NCBI GenBank assembly: GCA_965249175.1
Contig: OZ252227.1
Coordinates: 1,612,001 to 1,676,000, forward strand
Length of the DNA stretch: 64,000 nucleotides
Direction: 5' to 3'
Source: CAZYFH01 sp965249175
GTDB taxonomy: Bacteria; Acidobacteriota; Vicinamibacteria; Vicinamibacterales; UBA8438
The position numbers and the translations under genes are program-made. Below the pieces are notes generated by a model. That model saw nothing but the letters and a program-made list of their open reading frames with translations, was not told the origin of the DNA and did not search any database. This document shows, one piece after another, positions 28,358 to 38,246 of the stretch (positions within the stretch are counted from its first letter, which is position 1; each line of letters opens with the position of its first letter).

Positions 28358-29715
28358 CTAGTCCGGCGCGACGAGCGACGGGTGCGTGACACCGCATGTA
28401 TGGCTGAGCGCCAGTAGTTCCCGGCGGAGATTCACGAGGTAGTTCCCGAGTCGCACCGATTTCAGCGACGGATCGATGCCGCGCGTGAGCCATCGGTTCT
28501 GCGTGGCGATGCCGGCAGGGCAGTGGTTCGTGTGACACCGTTGGGCCTGGATACAGCCGATTGCCATTAGCGCTTCGCGCGCGACGTTGATCAGGTCACA
28601 CCCAAGCGCGAAGGCGAGGAGCGCGGGCTGTGAGAACCCGAGCTTGCCCGATCCAATAAAGACGACGCGGTCGGCGATGCCCGCTGACGCGAAGATGTGG
28701 TGCACGCGGTGAAACCCGATCTTGAAGGGCAACGCGACGTGGTCGGCATAGACCAGCGGCGCCGCCCCGGTGCCCCCTTCGCCGCCATCAATCGTGATGA
28801 AGTCGACGCCGCGGTCGCCGCGTGCCATCCGGTGGACCAGGTCATGCCAGAACACCGACTCGCCGACGGCCGACTTGATGCCCACCGGCAACCCCGTCGC
28901 GTCGGCGATCGATTCCACGAAGTCGAGCAGCCCGTCCGCGTCGTTGAATGCCGTGTGGACGGACGGACTCGCGCAGTCCTGATCGGCTCGGATACCACGC
29001 ATCTCGGCGATTTCCGCGGTGATCTTCTGACGCGGGAGAAAGCCGCCGACGCCCGGCTTGGCGCCTTGGCTCAACTTGATCTCGATGGCGCGGATCTCTG
29101 GGTGTCGCGCCACGTTGGCCTTGAGTCGCGGCAGGCTGAATCGGCCGTCCGGCTCACGGCAGCCGAAGTAGCCGGTCCCGATTTGCCAGATGAGCTCGCC
29201 ACCGGGCAGGTGATGCGGGGAGACGCCGCCTTCCCCCGTATTGTGCAGGCATCCGGCCAGCGCCGCGCCGCGATTGATCGCCTCGACAGCCGGCCCGCTC
29301 AGCGAACCGAAGCTCATGCCCGAGACGTTGACGATCGACTGCGGGCGGAACGCGTGCCGCCGTCGACGCGCCGCACCAAGGACCTTGGCGCATGAGACGC
29401 GGTGGTCGGGGTCGTAGTCCGGATCGCCGGGCGCCGGAATATGCCGCGGAAACGTCTGGTGCTTGATGATGAGGTAGCCCGGATTATGTTCCATCTCGTT
29501 ATCAGAGCCGAAACCGAAGTAGCTGTTCTGGCGCTTCGATGAGGCGTACACCCACCGGCGCTGGTCGCGGCTGAAGGGCCGCTCCTCGTGTTGTTCGTCA
29601 CGATGTACTGCCGAAGCTCCGGTCCGACGGCTTCGAGCCAGTAGCGGACGTGCCCGATGACGGGGAAGTTGCGGAACGAGCGGGCCCATGGCGAATCAGC
29701 ACCGTCGACACGCAC
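28358..29715 (-). pseudogene. FMN-binding glutamate-synthase-like protein, one frameshift
   Basis: The main frame (up to about 29590) carries the GltS-like FMN barrel: S-G-M-S-F-G-S-L-S-G, T-G-E-G-G-V-S-P-H-H, L-S-Q-G-A-K-P-G, D-G-G-E-G-G-T-G-A-A-P, and the cysteine-rich C-H-T-N-H-C-P-A-G. The N-terminal piece (R-N-F-P-V-I-G-H-V-R-Y, L-R-Q-Y-I-V-T-N-N-T) is in another frame, joining at about 29590 before E-E-R-P-F-S-R-D-Q. One lost base would explain it. Such stand-alone proteins are common; their substrate is not settled. The start near 29715 is approximate. Confidence 0.78.
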
Positions 29716-29751
29716 GGCGTGAGTGGCCAGCGTCTTGCTTCTTTGCAGTGC

Positions 29752-30756
29752 GTGTCGACTGCTCCGATCAACGCCGCGGAGATTGCCCGGGTCGTCGGGT
29801 CGCGGTTCGACAGCAACCGTGACAAGGCGCTTACTGGCCCGGAGGCATGGGCGTTTCTCCGGGAGGTCATGAGCCGCCTCGAAGCGGCCGGGCTCGGGCG
29901 ATCGGGGCTGACGGATCCCGGGCGCGCGCGCGGCGCCACAGAGGTGGGCGGTGTGCGCATCGGCGGCCTGCCCTTCCTGTTCCGAGGTCCGGAGCGCCCG
30001 TCAGGAGGCGACACCGCACCGAGCCCTCCGCACGAGCCGCCGGATGCCCTTCGCCACATGACGGATTTTCTGACCCTCCGATCGGCCGACGGCCGCACGC
30101 TGTACACACAGCTCTACGCAGGTTATTCGGCCTCGGACCGTGCGGCGGTGCGTGACGCGCTGCGCGCGCGCGGGTATACCCACATCTATCTGTACGTGGT
30201 GAACGAGGGTGACCTTGGCGGCGCACACTTCAACGGGTATCGGGACGCCGGCGGGTTTCGTCAGCTCCTTGCCGAGCTCGCCGACGACGGTCTCGCGCCA
30301 GTCGTCTGGTTGGCCCCCGACGACGCTCCGACCTTCCACAAGACGTCGGCGCGCGCGCTACCCGGTCTCTGGAATAGTTTTATCCCGGCGATCGACGATC
30401 TCGTCTCGTCCTACGTCGTCGGGCTGGAAATGGACGAGTACTGGAGCCCGGCCGTTCAGAACCGGCTGGGCGAGCACCTCGACGGTCTGACCGACTGGCC
30501 ACTCTTCGTGCACTTCGGCGCCGGCGAATGGGAGGGTGCGCGGCCGTGGGTCGATGGGCTCATCTATCAATACGGGTTCCGGCTGAGCGAGCAACAAATC
30601 GTGGAGCGGACCCGCCAACTCGTCGCGCGTCTGCATGCGCTGGGGAAGACCTTCATTGCGGGTGAATACGCATATCGCGTATCGGAAGCGCACGCACGAC
30701 GGCTCGGAGCAGCAGCGCTCCGCGCGGGGGCCGATGGCGCGGGCAACGGGGCGTAG
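29752..30756 (+). CDS. Hypothetical protein with EF-hand-like loop and barrel-like domain
   Basis: 334 aa from the GTG at 29752; the frame is open further upstream, so the start is uncertain. Residues ~15-30 contain D-S-N-R-D-K-A-L-T, an EF-hand-like loop. After a proline-rich linker a domain begins R-S-A-D-G-R-T-L-Y-T-Q-L and has Y-T-H-I-Y-L-Y-V-V-N and E-M-D-E-Y-W-S-P. This resembles phage- or viral-associated sugar-hydrolase-like proteins, but I cannot name a family. Acidic residues on strand ends (E-M-D-E-Y) could be catalytic. Divergent from the glutamate-synthase-like gene. Confidence 0.5.
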   Translation: MSTAPINAAEIARVVGSRFDSNRDKALTGPEAWAFLREVMSRLEAAGLGRSGLTDPGRARGATEVGGVRIGGLPFLFRGPERPSGGDTAPSPPHEPPDALRHMTDFLTLRSADGRTLYTQLYAGYSASDRAAVRDALRARGYTHIYLYVVNEGDLGGAHFNGYRDAGGFRQLLAELADDGLAPVVWLAPDDAPTFHKTSARALPGLWNSFIPAIDDLVSSYVVGLEMDEYWSPAVQNRLGEHLDGLTDWPLFVHFGAGEWEGARPWVDGLIYQYGFRLSEQQIVERTRQLVARLHALGKTFIAGEYAYRVSEAHARRLGAAALRAGADGAGNGA

Positions 30757-30767
30757 CCCCGTCTGAA

Positions 30768-30971
30768 TCAGGCCACGACGTCGATTCGCGCGCCGACCCC
30801 CTCCCGCCGTGGCGGCTTCCGCGAATCGGTATTCTTACCCGCGTCCGGCTCCCTCGGCTTGGTGGCCGGCTTCGACTTCTTGCCTGCGGAGTCCCGCCGC
30901 TCCCCGCCGCCTTGCGCCTGGTCGAAACTGGTCGGCGCTATCGCCGTGCCGAGTTCGGTGCGCTCTGGCAT
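30768..30971 (-). CDS. Small basic hypothetical protein
   Basis: 67 aa, rich in lysine, arginine and proline. The start is well supported: GAGGAGG lies 6 nt before the ATG. No domain recognised. It stands alone between a gene on the plus strand and the DUF3089 gene. The composition suggests a disordered, perhaps nucleic-acid-binding, peptide. Confidence 0.55.
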   Translation of the reverse strand: MPERTELGTAIAPTSFDQAQGGGERRDSAGKKSKPATKPREPDAGKNTDSRKPPRREGVGARIDVVA

Positions 30972-31069
30972 CCAACGCCTCCTCTATTAGGAGCTAATCG
31001 GCTAGCACCGGCACGTTCAACAGTGTGGACGTGATCCGGGGATGCCCGCAGCGTCGTCACCCCTCGGGT

Positions 31070-32125
31070 TTACCGCCAGTCCGCTAGGAATGCCTTGACG
31101 CGCGCGTCCACGTTGTCCCGGACGTTCACGTAGAAGAGGGCGTAGTCGTAGATGTGATAGTTGTCACGCCCGAGAGGCCGCTGTGCGTAGTTGTCTGAGC
31201 GTATCTCCGACACCCAGAGCCGCCCGTCCCGGCAGTGCGCGTCGGCGACCGCCGGTTCGGGGATCCCCCCGGCGTCGAAGCTGACGGCACCGGCGTTCGC
31301 CTCGTGGTCGGCCGCCGTCCCGTCGGCCTTCCACGTGAGCGGGTTCACGCAGATGTTGTCCGGCGACGCGAGGAACGACCCCGCCGCCGGGCCGACACTG
31401 TTCCATGTGACCTGGCATCCGGTTTGCCGCGCGGTCTTACAGACCGGAACGCCGTTGCTGCCGTCGATCTCAAAGCCGACCGGATAGGCGGCGATGAGGC
31501 GGTCGGCGAGCTCGGTCCCGGCGATCTCATCGGCCATGAGGTCGTCCGCGTGGCGTGAACCCTGGCTGTGTCCGGCTAGCACGAACGGACGGCCCTCGTT
31601 GAAGTGCGTCAGGTAGTACCGAAACGCGGACACGACGTCTCCATAGGCGAGGTCGAGCGCCTGGGGCCCGCTCTCGGTCGTGTCGAGGAAGGCATACAGG
31701 GTCGCCTGTCGATATCGCGGCGCGTAGATGCGGCAACACCCGTTGAAGACGCTGGCTTGCCCTTGCATCACGAACTCGTCGGTCATCTGGTTCGTGGCCG
31801 TGTCCTCCAGCGACTGGTTCCAGCCGTCCGACGAGAGATATGTCGTCGGATGGAGGAAGAACACGTCGACGGCGGCCGTGTCCTGCATGTCGGCGAAATC
31901 GCCGACCGGGACGCGGTCGGACCAGTCGTCGCGGTGCGGGAGCGCCGCCCAGTGGTCGGGGTTGTTGTAGTCGGGGGCCTGAGGTGGTGGGGCCTCAGAG
32001 AACGCGTGGCCGGGAGCGAGCGTCAGGCTCATGACGGCGAAGAGGAGGGTGTCGCGATACGTCATGCCCACAGCGATCAGCACGATCATCAGCGCCCCGG
32101 TCCCGAGGAGGAGTTTCTTCTTCAC
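31070..32125 (-). CDS. DUF3089-family alpha/beta hydrolase (esterase-like)
   Basis: 351 aa from the GTG at 32125 (GGAGG 12 nt upstream). An N-terminal membrane/signal segment (K-K-K-L-L-L-G-T-G-A-L) is followed by the DUF3089 domain. It has D-V-F-F-L-H-P-T-T-Y, the nucleophile elbow G-H-S-Q-G-S near residue 180, and C-terminal Y-H-I-Y-D-Y-A-L-F. A periplasmic or secreted esterase acting on an unknown substrate. Four cysteines may form disulfides. Confidence 0.85.
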   Translation of the reverse strand: MKKKLLLGTGALMIVLIAVGMTYRDTLLFAVMSLTLAPGHAFSEAPPPQAPDYNNPDHWAALPHRDDWSDRVPVGDFADMQDTAAVDVFFLHPTTYLSSDGWNQSLEDTATNQMTDEFVMQGQASVFNGCCRIYAPRYRQATLYAFLDTTESGPQALDLAYGDVVSAFRYYLTHFNEGRPFVLAGHSQGSRHADDLMADEIAGTELADRLIAAYPVGFEIDGSNGVPVCKTARQTGCQVTWNSVGPAAGSFLASPDNICVNPLTWKADGTAADHEANAGAVSFDAGGIPEPAVADAHCRDGRLWVSEIRSDNYAQRPLGRDNYHIYDYALFYVNVRDNVDARVKAFLADWR

Positions 32126-32212
32126 GGTCAGTCCAAGCCTCCGAGTCGCCTCATTATACGGCCCTCGCACCCGCTGTTTTCGGGCTACAATTGCGTCGAA
32201 TCACGGGGCTGC

Positions 32213-33427
32213 ATGGGCATTTTTAAGATGGCGTGGCGGAACGTCGGGCGCAACCGGCGGCGGAGCACCGTCACGGTGGCGGCGATCACGCTGGCGCTCT
32301 GGGTGAGCGTCGTCTACACCGGCCTCCTCCAGGGCCTCCTTGCCGACATGGAAACCGGTATCACCGAGCTCGAGATCGGTGACGTGCAGATCCACACCCT
32401 CGATTATTTGAGCAAGCCGTCGATCTACGAGCTGGTCGACGACGTCGACAGGCTGATCCCGGCGCTGGAGCAGGCCGGGTTCCGCGCGAGCCCACGGCTC
32501 GTCGGCGCGAGCCTCGTGGCCGCGGAGGAGTCGTCGGCGGGTGCGCAGTTGCGCGGGGTGGACGTGGCACTCGACGCCGCCGTCAGCCAGATCTCGCAAC
32601 GCGTGACGGAGGGCCAATGGCTGGACCCCGCCGATCCTCGGGGGGTCGTGGTGGGCTACCGGCTCGCGGGTGCGCTCGGTTTGAGTGTCGGCGACGAGCT
32701 GATCGCCCTGAGCCAAGCGACAGACGGCAGTATGGCGAACGATCTTTTTTCGGTGCGTGGAATCCTGTCGATTGTCGGCGACTCCGTGGATCGGTCCGGC
32801 GTGTTTCTCAACGAAGCGATGTTCCGCGAGTTCTACGTGCTGCCCACGGGAGCGCACGAGATCATCGTGCGGCGGCCGGCCGGTGTCGATCTGGCGGTGG
32901 CTGCCGATACCGTCCGCGAGCTTGCCCCCGGCCTGGACGCGCAATCATGGCGAGAGCTGCTGCCGACGCTGGCGATCTACTTCGACACGGCGAGCCAGGC
33001 GCAGTGGATTGTCTCGGTCATCATCTACATCGTGATCGCCATCCTCATCCTCAACGCGATGCTGATGGCGGTGTTCGAGCGCATCCGCGAGTTCGGTGTG
33101 CTGAAGGCGCTGGGGGTCGAGCCGGGGCGCGTGATGTCGCTCATCTTCGTTGAGAGCGGTCTGCAGACCGGCATCGCCATCGCGGTCGGCTTGATATTCG
33201 CGGCACCCGCACTGTGGTTTATGGTGCAGGTGGGGATCGACATGGGTGCCCTCAGTGGGACGACGATCATCGGGATGACGTTCGGGTCGACCTGGAACGC
33301 GACCGTGACGCCGATCACCGTGGTCGCCCCGGTCCTGGTCCTTGTCGTGCTGGTGGGGCTCGCCGTGATTTACCCGGCGCGGAAAGCGGCGCGCATCAGC
33401 CCGGTCGAGGCGATGCGACATCAGTAA
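32213..33427 (+). CDS. ABC transporter permease, MacB/FtsX type (first of pair)
   Basis: 404 aa. It starts M-G-I-F-K-M-A-W-R-N-V-G-R-N-R-R-R, the usual N-terminus of LolC/E-type permeases, with one N-terminal membrane helix. A large periplasmic domain and three C-terminal helices follow (V-I-Y-I-V-I-A-I-L-I-L-N-A). The cytoplasmic loop E-R-I-R-E-F-G-V-L-K-A-L-G couples to the ATPase. With the next two genes it forms a three-gene exporter. A long upstream frame to 31604 is a shadow of the DUF3089 gene. Confidence 0.9.
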   Translation: MGIFKMAWRNVGRNRRRSTVTVAAITLALWVSVVYTGLLQGLLADMETGITELEIGDVQIHTLDYLSKPSIYELVDDVDRLIPALEQAGFRASPRLVGASLVAAEESSAGAQLRGVDVALDAAVSQISQRVTEGQWLDPADPRGVVVGYRLAGALGLSVGDELIALSQATDGSMANDLFSVRGILSIVGDSVDRSGVFLNEAMFREFYVLPTGAHEIIVRRPAGVDLAVAADTVRELAPGLDAQSWRELLPTLAIYFDTASQAQWIVSVIIYIVIAILILNAMLMAVFERIREFGVLKALGVEPGRVMSLIFVESGLQTGIAIAVGLIFAAPALWFMVQVGIDMGALSGTTIIGMTFGSTWNATVTPITVVAPVLVLVVLVGLAVIYPARKAARISPVEAMRHQ

Positions 33428-33443
33428 CGTTGGGGAGGCGCAG

Positions 33444-34694
33444 ATGACTGGCACGAGTCTGGCGAGAATGGCGTGGCGCAACCTCTGGCGGAACCGTCGC
33501 CGAACGTCGATCACGCTGTCGGCCATCGTCTTCGGTGTCTTTCTGGCCGTCCTGATGGCCGCCATGCAGGACCAGAACTGGAGTGACATGATCCAGCTCG
33601 CCGCCAGGCTCGGCGCGGGGCATGTGACGCTGCAGCACCCGGAGTATCTCGACAACCAGACGCTGTCCCGGTCGGTGCGTGACACCGATGGCCTTGTCCG
33701 TCTGGCATCGCGTGAAGCGCGGGTCACCCGAGTTACGCAGCGAATCTCCGGGTTCAGCATGCTGTCGACGGCGCGAGAGAACCTCGGGGCGGGGTTCCTC
33801 GCCATCGACCCCGAGCAGGAGGACGAGCAAACGCTGTCGTTGCTGGAAGGGCTCGTCGAGGGCGAGTTCTTCGAGTCCCCGAGCGACAGCGGAATCATTC
33901 TCGGCGCCATTCTCGCATCGAACCTCGACGTCGAGCTCGGGTCGAAGGTCGTGTACACGATGACGGACAAGGAGGGCGAGATCGTCAGCGCGCTGGCGCG
34001 GGTCTCGGGCATCGTGCGCACCGGCTCCGACAGCGTCGACGGCGGCATCTGCATGCTGCCGATCGATACGGTGCGGGAGCTGATTGGCTTCGCGCCCGCC
34101 GAGGCGATTCAGGTGGCCGTCTTCGTCGACGATCAGCGTAGCAGCGATGCGGTCGTGGCCGAGCTCGGTGGCGCGCTGCCGGACGGGGTCGCGGCGTTGC
34201 CATGGCACGAGCTCCAGCCCCAGCTGGCCACGTTCATCGCGCTCAAGGTGGGCGGCTCGTATGTCTTCATGATCATCATGGCCGTGCTCGTGGCGGCCGG
34301 CATCTTCAACACCCTCTTCGCCAGCGTGATGGAGCGGATTCGCGAGTTCGGCATCATGATCGCGGTCGGTTTCAGCCCGGGCCAGCTCTTCAGGCTGGTC
34401 ATGTTCGAGAGCGGCTGGCTGGCCGTCGTTGGCCTCGTGGGCGCCGTAGCGGTCACGATCGGACCGTACCTCTATCTCTCATCGACGGGTCTCGATATCA
34501 CGGCGGTGCTCGGGGACCAGGCCAACCTTGAGATTGCGGGCGTCGGCATGGGGGACACCCTCAAGGTCGGCATCTTTCCGGAGAACGCGATGCTCATCGG
34601 CGCCTCGGCGCTGGCCGCAGTGCTGTTGTCGGGGATCTATCCCGCCTGGAAGGCGGGACACGCCGACCCGGTGGAAGTGATCCGATTGGTGTAA
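33444..34694 (+). CDS. ABC transporter permease, MacB/FtsX type (second of pair)
   Basis: 416 aa, starting 17 nt after the first permease. It begins with the same M-A-W-R-N-L-W-R-N-R-R-R signature and has the coupling loop E-R-I-R-E-F-G-I-M-I-A-V-G. The periplasmic domain differs from that of its partner, consistent with a heterodimer like LolC/LolE. Its TAA overlaps the ATPase ATG (TAATG). Probably exports lipoproteins, lipids or small molecules; the substrate is not evident. Confidence 0.9.
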   Translation: MTGTSLARMAWRNLWRNRRRTSITLSAIVFGVFLAVLMAAMQDQNWSDMIQLAARLGAGHVTLQHPEYLDNQTLSRSVRDTDGLVRLASREARVTRVTQRISGFSMLSTARENLGAGFLAIDPEQEDEQTLSLLEGLVEGEFFESPSDSGIILGAILASNLDVELGSKVVYTMTDKEGEIVSALARVSGIVRTGSDSVDGGICMLPIDTVRELIGFAPAEAIQVAVFVDDQRSSDAVVAELGGALPDGVAALPWHELQPQLATFIALKVGGSYVFMIIMAVLVAAGIFNTLFASVMERIREFGIMIAVGFSPGQLFRLVMFESGWLAVVGLVGAVAVTIGPYLYLSSTGLDITAVLGDQANLEIAGVGMGDTLKVGIFPENAMLIGASALAAVLLSGIYPAWKAGHADPVEVIRLV

Positions 34695-35398
34695 TGGCCA
34701 GTAACGGCGCCAAACCCGTCGTCGAGCTCGAAGACGTCGCGAAGGTCTACCAGCAGGGGGACCAGCACGTCGATGCCCTCCGCGGTGTCAGCATGACCGT
34801 GAAGAGCGGCGAGTTTACGGCGATCAGCGGCCCATCGGGCTCGGGCAAGACGACGGCGCTCAACCTGATCGGCGCGCTCGATTCCCCGACATCGGGAACC
34901 GTGCGCATCGATGGGACCGATCTGAGCACCCTGAATCGGAAAGAGCTCAGCCGCCTGCGCCGCGACCGCATCGGGTTCGTCTTCCAGGCCTACAACCTGC
35001 TGCCGGTGCTCAGCGCCTACGAGAACGCCGAGATCGTGATGGCGGTGCAAGGGGTGGATGAGGCGGTGCGGCGACCGCGGGTCATGGAGCTGCTAGCCCA
35101 AGTGGGGCTCGAGGGGATGGAAGATCGGCGCCCGGCGGAGCTTTCCGGTGGACAGCAGCAGCGTGTCGCGATCGCGAGGGCCATCGCCGCGAAACCGGCG
35201 GTGGTGCTGGCCGACGAGCCGACGGCCAACGTCGACTCGCACACCGCCGATCACCTGCTCGAGATGATGGAAGGCCTCAACCGCGATCAGGGCGTCACGT
35301 TTCTTTTCTCCACGCACGACCCTCGCGTGATGGAGCGGGCCCGCCGTGTCGTGCGCCTCGTCGACGGTCAGATCGAGAGCGACAAGGTTCGCGACTGA
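34694..35398 (+). CDS. ABC transporter ATP-binding protein, LolD/MacB type
   Basis: 234 aa. Complete ATPase: Walker A G-P-S-G-S-G-K-T at residues 46-53, Q-loop F-Q-A-Y-N-L-L-P, signature L-S-G-G-Q-Q-Q-R, Walker B V-V-L-A-D-E-P-T and the switch histidine in F-S-T-H-D-P-R. Forms a complex with the two permeases upstream, with which it is translationally coupled. It matches the LolD/MacB subfamily rather than importers. Confidence 0.93.
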   Translation: MASNGAKPVVELEDVAKVYQQGDQHVDALRGVSMTVKSGEFTAISGPSGSGKTTALNLIGALDSPTSGTVRIDGTDLSTLNRKELSRLRRDRIGFVFQAYNLLPVLSAYENAEIVMAVQGVDEAVRRPRVMELLAQVGLEGMEDRRPAELSGGQQQRVAIARAIAAKPAVVLADEPTANVDSHTADHLLEMMEGLNRDQGVTFLFSTHDPRVMERARRVVRLVDGQIESDKVRD

Positions 35399-35401
35399 GC
35401 C

Positions 35402-36928
35402 GTGTTCGGCGCGTCACCCACGCTGGTGCGGGTCGGTCTCCTCGTCTCGGGTGCCGCGCTCTTCTGCGTGCTCGCGACGCAGAACGCCGGCGGCTACCGG
35501 TACGGCGTGCAAGACCAGGCGTTTTATATCCCCGCGATCGCACGCCACCTCGACCCGACCCTGTTCCCCCACGATACGGCGTTGCTCGACGCCCACGGTC
35601 AGCTCATCGCCTTCGACGAAGCGACCGCCCAGCTGCTGGCGGCGACGGGGTGGTCGCTGCCGCCGCTGTTCTTCGGCGCTCAGCTCGTGACCTTGGTCCT
35701 CCTCTTCGCCGGCGCCGCCGGCCTGGGTCGCACACTTTATCGCTCCTGGTGGACGGTCGCCGGCCTCGCGTTCGCGCTCACCATTCGCCACAACGTATCG
35801 GATACCGGTGTCAACACGCTGGAGGGCTATTTTCATCCGCGGATGCTTGCGTTCGCGTTGGGTACCGTCGCGCTGGCGCTGTTCGTTCGGCGTCGCCCGT
35901 GGCCGGCGCTGGCGGTCGCCGCCGCGGCCGGCCCACTCCATCCGACCATGGGCGTGTGGTTCGTGGTCTGGGTCGGCGTCGCCGTCATCGTGGCCGAGCC
36001 CCAGACCCGGCGTGTGCTCTGCGGCCTTGCCGTCGCCGCCGCGGCGGTGGCCGTGGTGTTCGTCTTCGCCGGACCGCTACGCGATCAGCTCGTCCTCATG
36101 GACGCATCCTGGACGGGCGGGCTCTTTTTCAGGGACTACCTCTTCCCGACGGACTGGCCGTGGGCGACGTGGGCCGCCAACCTCGGCTACGGGGTGGCCA
36201 TCGGCGCGATGTATTGGTACCGGCGGTCGGCGGTCGGCGTGTCGTCGCGCGAGACCGGTCTCGTTGCGGGCTGCGGCGTGCTGCTGCTGATCTTCCTCGT
36301 GTCCGTGCCGCTCTCGGCGGCGGGCGTGGCGCTCGTCGTGCAGCTGCAGGTGGCGCGCATCTTCTGGATGCTCGACTTCCTCTTCACCGTCTACTTCGTC
36401 TGGCTGCTGATCGAACGCCCTGTCCGGGGACGGTTGGCGTCGGCGTCGGCGTCGGCGTCGGTGCGCGTGCGCTACGCGGGGTTGGCGCTGTTCGTGGTTG
36501 GTGCCATCGTCCGCGGCGGCTACGTCATGGAGGTCGAGTTTCCGGACCGCGCGTTGTTCGAGCCCCGCTTCGCGTCCGGCGACTGGCGGGAGGTGATGGC
36601 CTGGAGTGCGCGTACGCCCGCAGGCACCAACCTGCTGCTGCACCCTGGCCATGCCGGGCGATACGGGTCCAGTGCCCGGGCCGCGGCCAAGCGCGACGTC
36701 TATCTGGAAGACAAGGACGGCGCGTTGGCCATCTACTCGCGGTCTGTCGCCAGTCGCGTGAGCGATCGCCGGCGGGACCTCGGAGACTTTGCGACGTTGA
36801 ACGCCTCGCGCGCGCGAGCGCTCGCGCGCCAGTACGACCTCCAGTATCTCATCACGATCCTCGACATCGACCTGCCCGTCGCGCACCGCAGCGGGCCGTT
36901 CACCGTCTACGATTTGGATGGCCTATGA
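35402..36928 (+). CDS. Polytopic membrane protein, GT-C-like, unknown function
   Basis: 508 aa, GTG start four bases after the ABC ATPase stop. About ten hydrophobic helices run to residue ~385, followed by a soluble C-terminal domain. The motif D-Q-A-F-Y-I-P-A after the first helix and the P-T-M-G-V-W loop recall oligosaccharyl/mannosyl GT-C transferases. The tail (W-R-E-V-M-A-W, Y-L-I-T-I-L-D) resembles family members too. A short GTCGGC tandem repeat codes for A-S-A-S-A-S near residue 345. The role is uncertain. Confidence 0.65.
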   Translation: MFGASPTLVRVGLLVSGAALFCVLATQNAGGYRYGVQDQAFYIPAIARHLDPTLFPHDTALLDAHGQLIAFDEATAQLLAATGWSLPPLFFGAQLVTLVLLFAGAAGLGRTLYRSWWTVAGLAFALTIRHNVSDTGVNTLEGYFHPRMLAFALGTVALALFVRRRPWPALAVAAAAGPLHPTMGVWFVVWVGVAVIVAEPQTRRVLCGLAVAAAAVAVVFVFAGPLRDQLVLMDASWTGGLFFRDYLFPTDWPWATWAANLGYGVAIGAMYWYRRSAVGVSSRETGLVAGCGVLLLIFLVSVPLSAAGVALVVQLQVARIFWMLDFLFTVYFVWLLIERPVRGRLASASASASVRVRYAGLALFVVGAIVRGGYVMEVEFPDRALFEPRFASGDWREVMAWSARTPAGTNLLLHPGHAGRYGSSARAAAKRDVYLEDKDGALAIYSRSVASRVSDRRRDLGDFATLNASRARALARQYDLQYLITILDIDLPVAHRSGPFTVYDLDGL

Positions 36929-37027
36929 GTGCGCCAACCCGGATCTGCGTGTGCTTGCGCGCAGGTGCGTTCGGGTCCATCATGGGCCTACACGGAGAGC
37001 CGAGCAGGGCGAGAAGAGGAGACCTAG

Positions 37028-38062
37028 ATGAGCCATCGTTACGTTGCTAGTGTGTTCATGGTGATCGCGGTTGTGGCGCTGTTGCCCGTGCTCGCGGCGG
37101 CCCAATCGAGCTCCGCCGAGGCTCCGCGGACCCCGTGGGGGCAGCCTGATCTGCAGGGCATCTGGGACTTCCGTACCATCACGCCGTTGCAGCGACCCGC
37201 GGACCTGGCGGACAAGGAGTTCCTGACCGCGGAGGAAGCGGCCAACGCCGAACAAGCGACCATCGCCCGGAACGAGGAGCTCGCTCGGCGCGATGCGCTC
37301 CGCACGGAGTCCACCGCCAGCGTGGACCAGGGTGAGGACGGCGCCCCCGGCTTCTACAACAATTTCTGGCTGGACGGCGGCACGACGTCGACCGGGCGCA
37401 CGTCGCTGATCATCGACCCGCCGAACGGCCGCATTCCTCCGTTGACCCCCGAAGCGCAACGGCTGGCGGACGCGCGGCGGGAGTATCTGGAGGACCATCC
37501 AGCGGATTCCTGGTCGGATCGCAACACGTCGGATCGGTGCATCGTGGGGTTCAACGCCGGTCCTCCCATCACGCCGCTCGCCTACAACCAGAACATGCAA
37601 CTCTTTCAGACACCGGACCACGTGGCCATCCTGACCGAAATGGTGCACACGGCCCGTATCGTGCCGCTGGACGGTCGTGCGCCGGTCGACTCGGACATCC
37701 GTCTGTGGACGGGCGACTCGCGCGGCTACTGGGAGGGCGACACGCTGGTCGTCGAGACCGCGAATTTCAACGCCGAACGAGCCTGGGTCCCGCTGGGCTC
37801 AGCGCCTCCCGGGACAGGGTCGTCTGCGAGCATGAGGCTGGTCGAACGCTTTACCCGTGTTGACGACGGCACGCTCGAGTACACGTTCACGGTGATCGAT
37901 CAGGAGACGTGGACGAGCGCGTGGACGTCGTCGCAGCCGATGCAGCGTACCGAGGTGCCGATGTTCGAGTACGCGTGCCACGAAGGCAACTACAGCATGG
38001 AAGGTATCCTCTCGGGCGCGCGGGCAGACGACAGAGCCGCTGCGCACGACGCGAGCCGGTAG
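37028..38062 (+). CDS. Secreted D-L-Q-G-I-W family protein, paralogue 1
   Basis: 344 aa with a signal peptide (cleavage near A-A-A-Q). The mature start T-P-W-G-Q-P-D-L-Q-G-I-W-D-F is followed by F-L-T-A-E-E-A, D-P-P-N-G-R-I-P-P, G-Y-W-E-G-D-T-L-V-V-E-T and, near the end, Y-E-Y-A-C-H-E-G-N-Y. The family is abundant in Acidobacteriota and uncharacterised. GGAG lies 9 nt before the ATG. A close paralogue lies at 45.1 kb and a more distant one at 52.5 kb, both with the same architecture. Confidence 0.8.
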   Translation: MSHRYVASVFMVIAVVALLPVLAAAQSSSAEAPRTPWGQPDLQGIWDFRTITPLQRPADLADKEFLTAEEAANAEQATIARNEELARRDALRTESTASVDQGEDGAPGFYNNFWLDGGTTSTGRTSLIIDPPNGRIPPLTPEAQRLADARREYLEDHPADSWSDRNTSDRCIVGFNAGPPITPLAYNQNMQLFQTPDHVAILTEMVHTARIVPLDGRAPVDSDIRLWTGDSRGYWEGDTLVVETANFNAERAWVPLGSAPPGTGSSASMRLVERFTRVDDGTLEYTFTVIDQETWTSAWTSSQPMQRTEVPMFEYACHEGNYSMEGILSGARADDRAAAHDASR

Positions 38063-38246
38063 TCGAGAACGTAGCGACGCGGTCGTGTTCGCTCCTCGAC
38101 CGTGACGCGCGTGTGCCGATCGACGTCCTTCCGAATGCCGCCCCCAATCTCGACCGGTGCTACCACATGCTGGCACGTGCGGGACCGGCGTCCGTGGGGA
38201 TGAATCCGTTCGCTGCCCCTCCGGGTAGGTATGATGGGTGCTCGCG

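Noticed and set aside
31604..32212. 200-codon N-terminal extension of the first ABC permease
   Set aside because: The extension is antisense to the DUF3089 gene; the M-A-W-R-N start of the permease at 32213 matches the family N-terminus.
36424..36460. GTCGGC tandem repeat in the membrane-protein gene
   Set aside because: It is short, in frame and codes for A-S repeats in a loop. Ordinary microsatellite.
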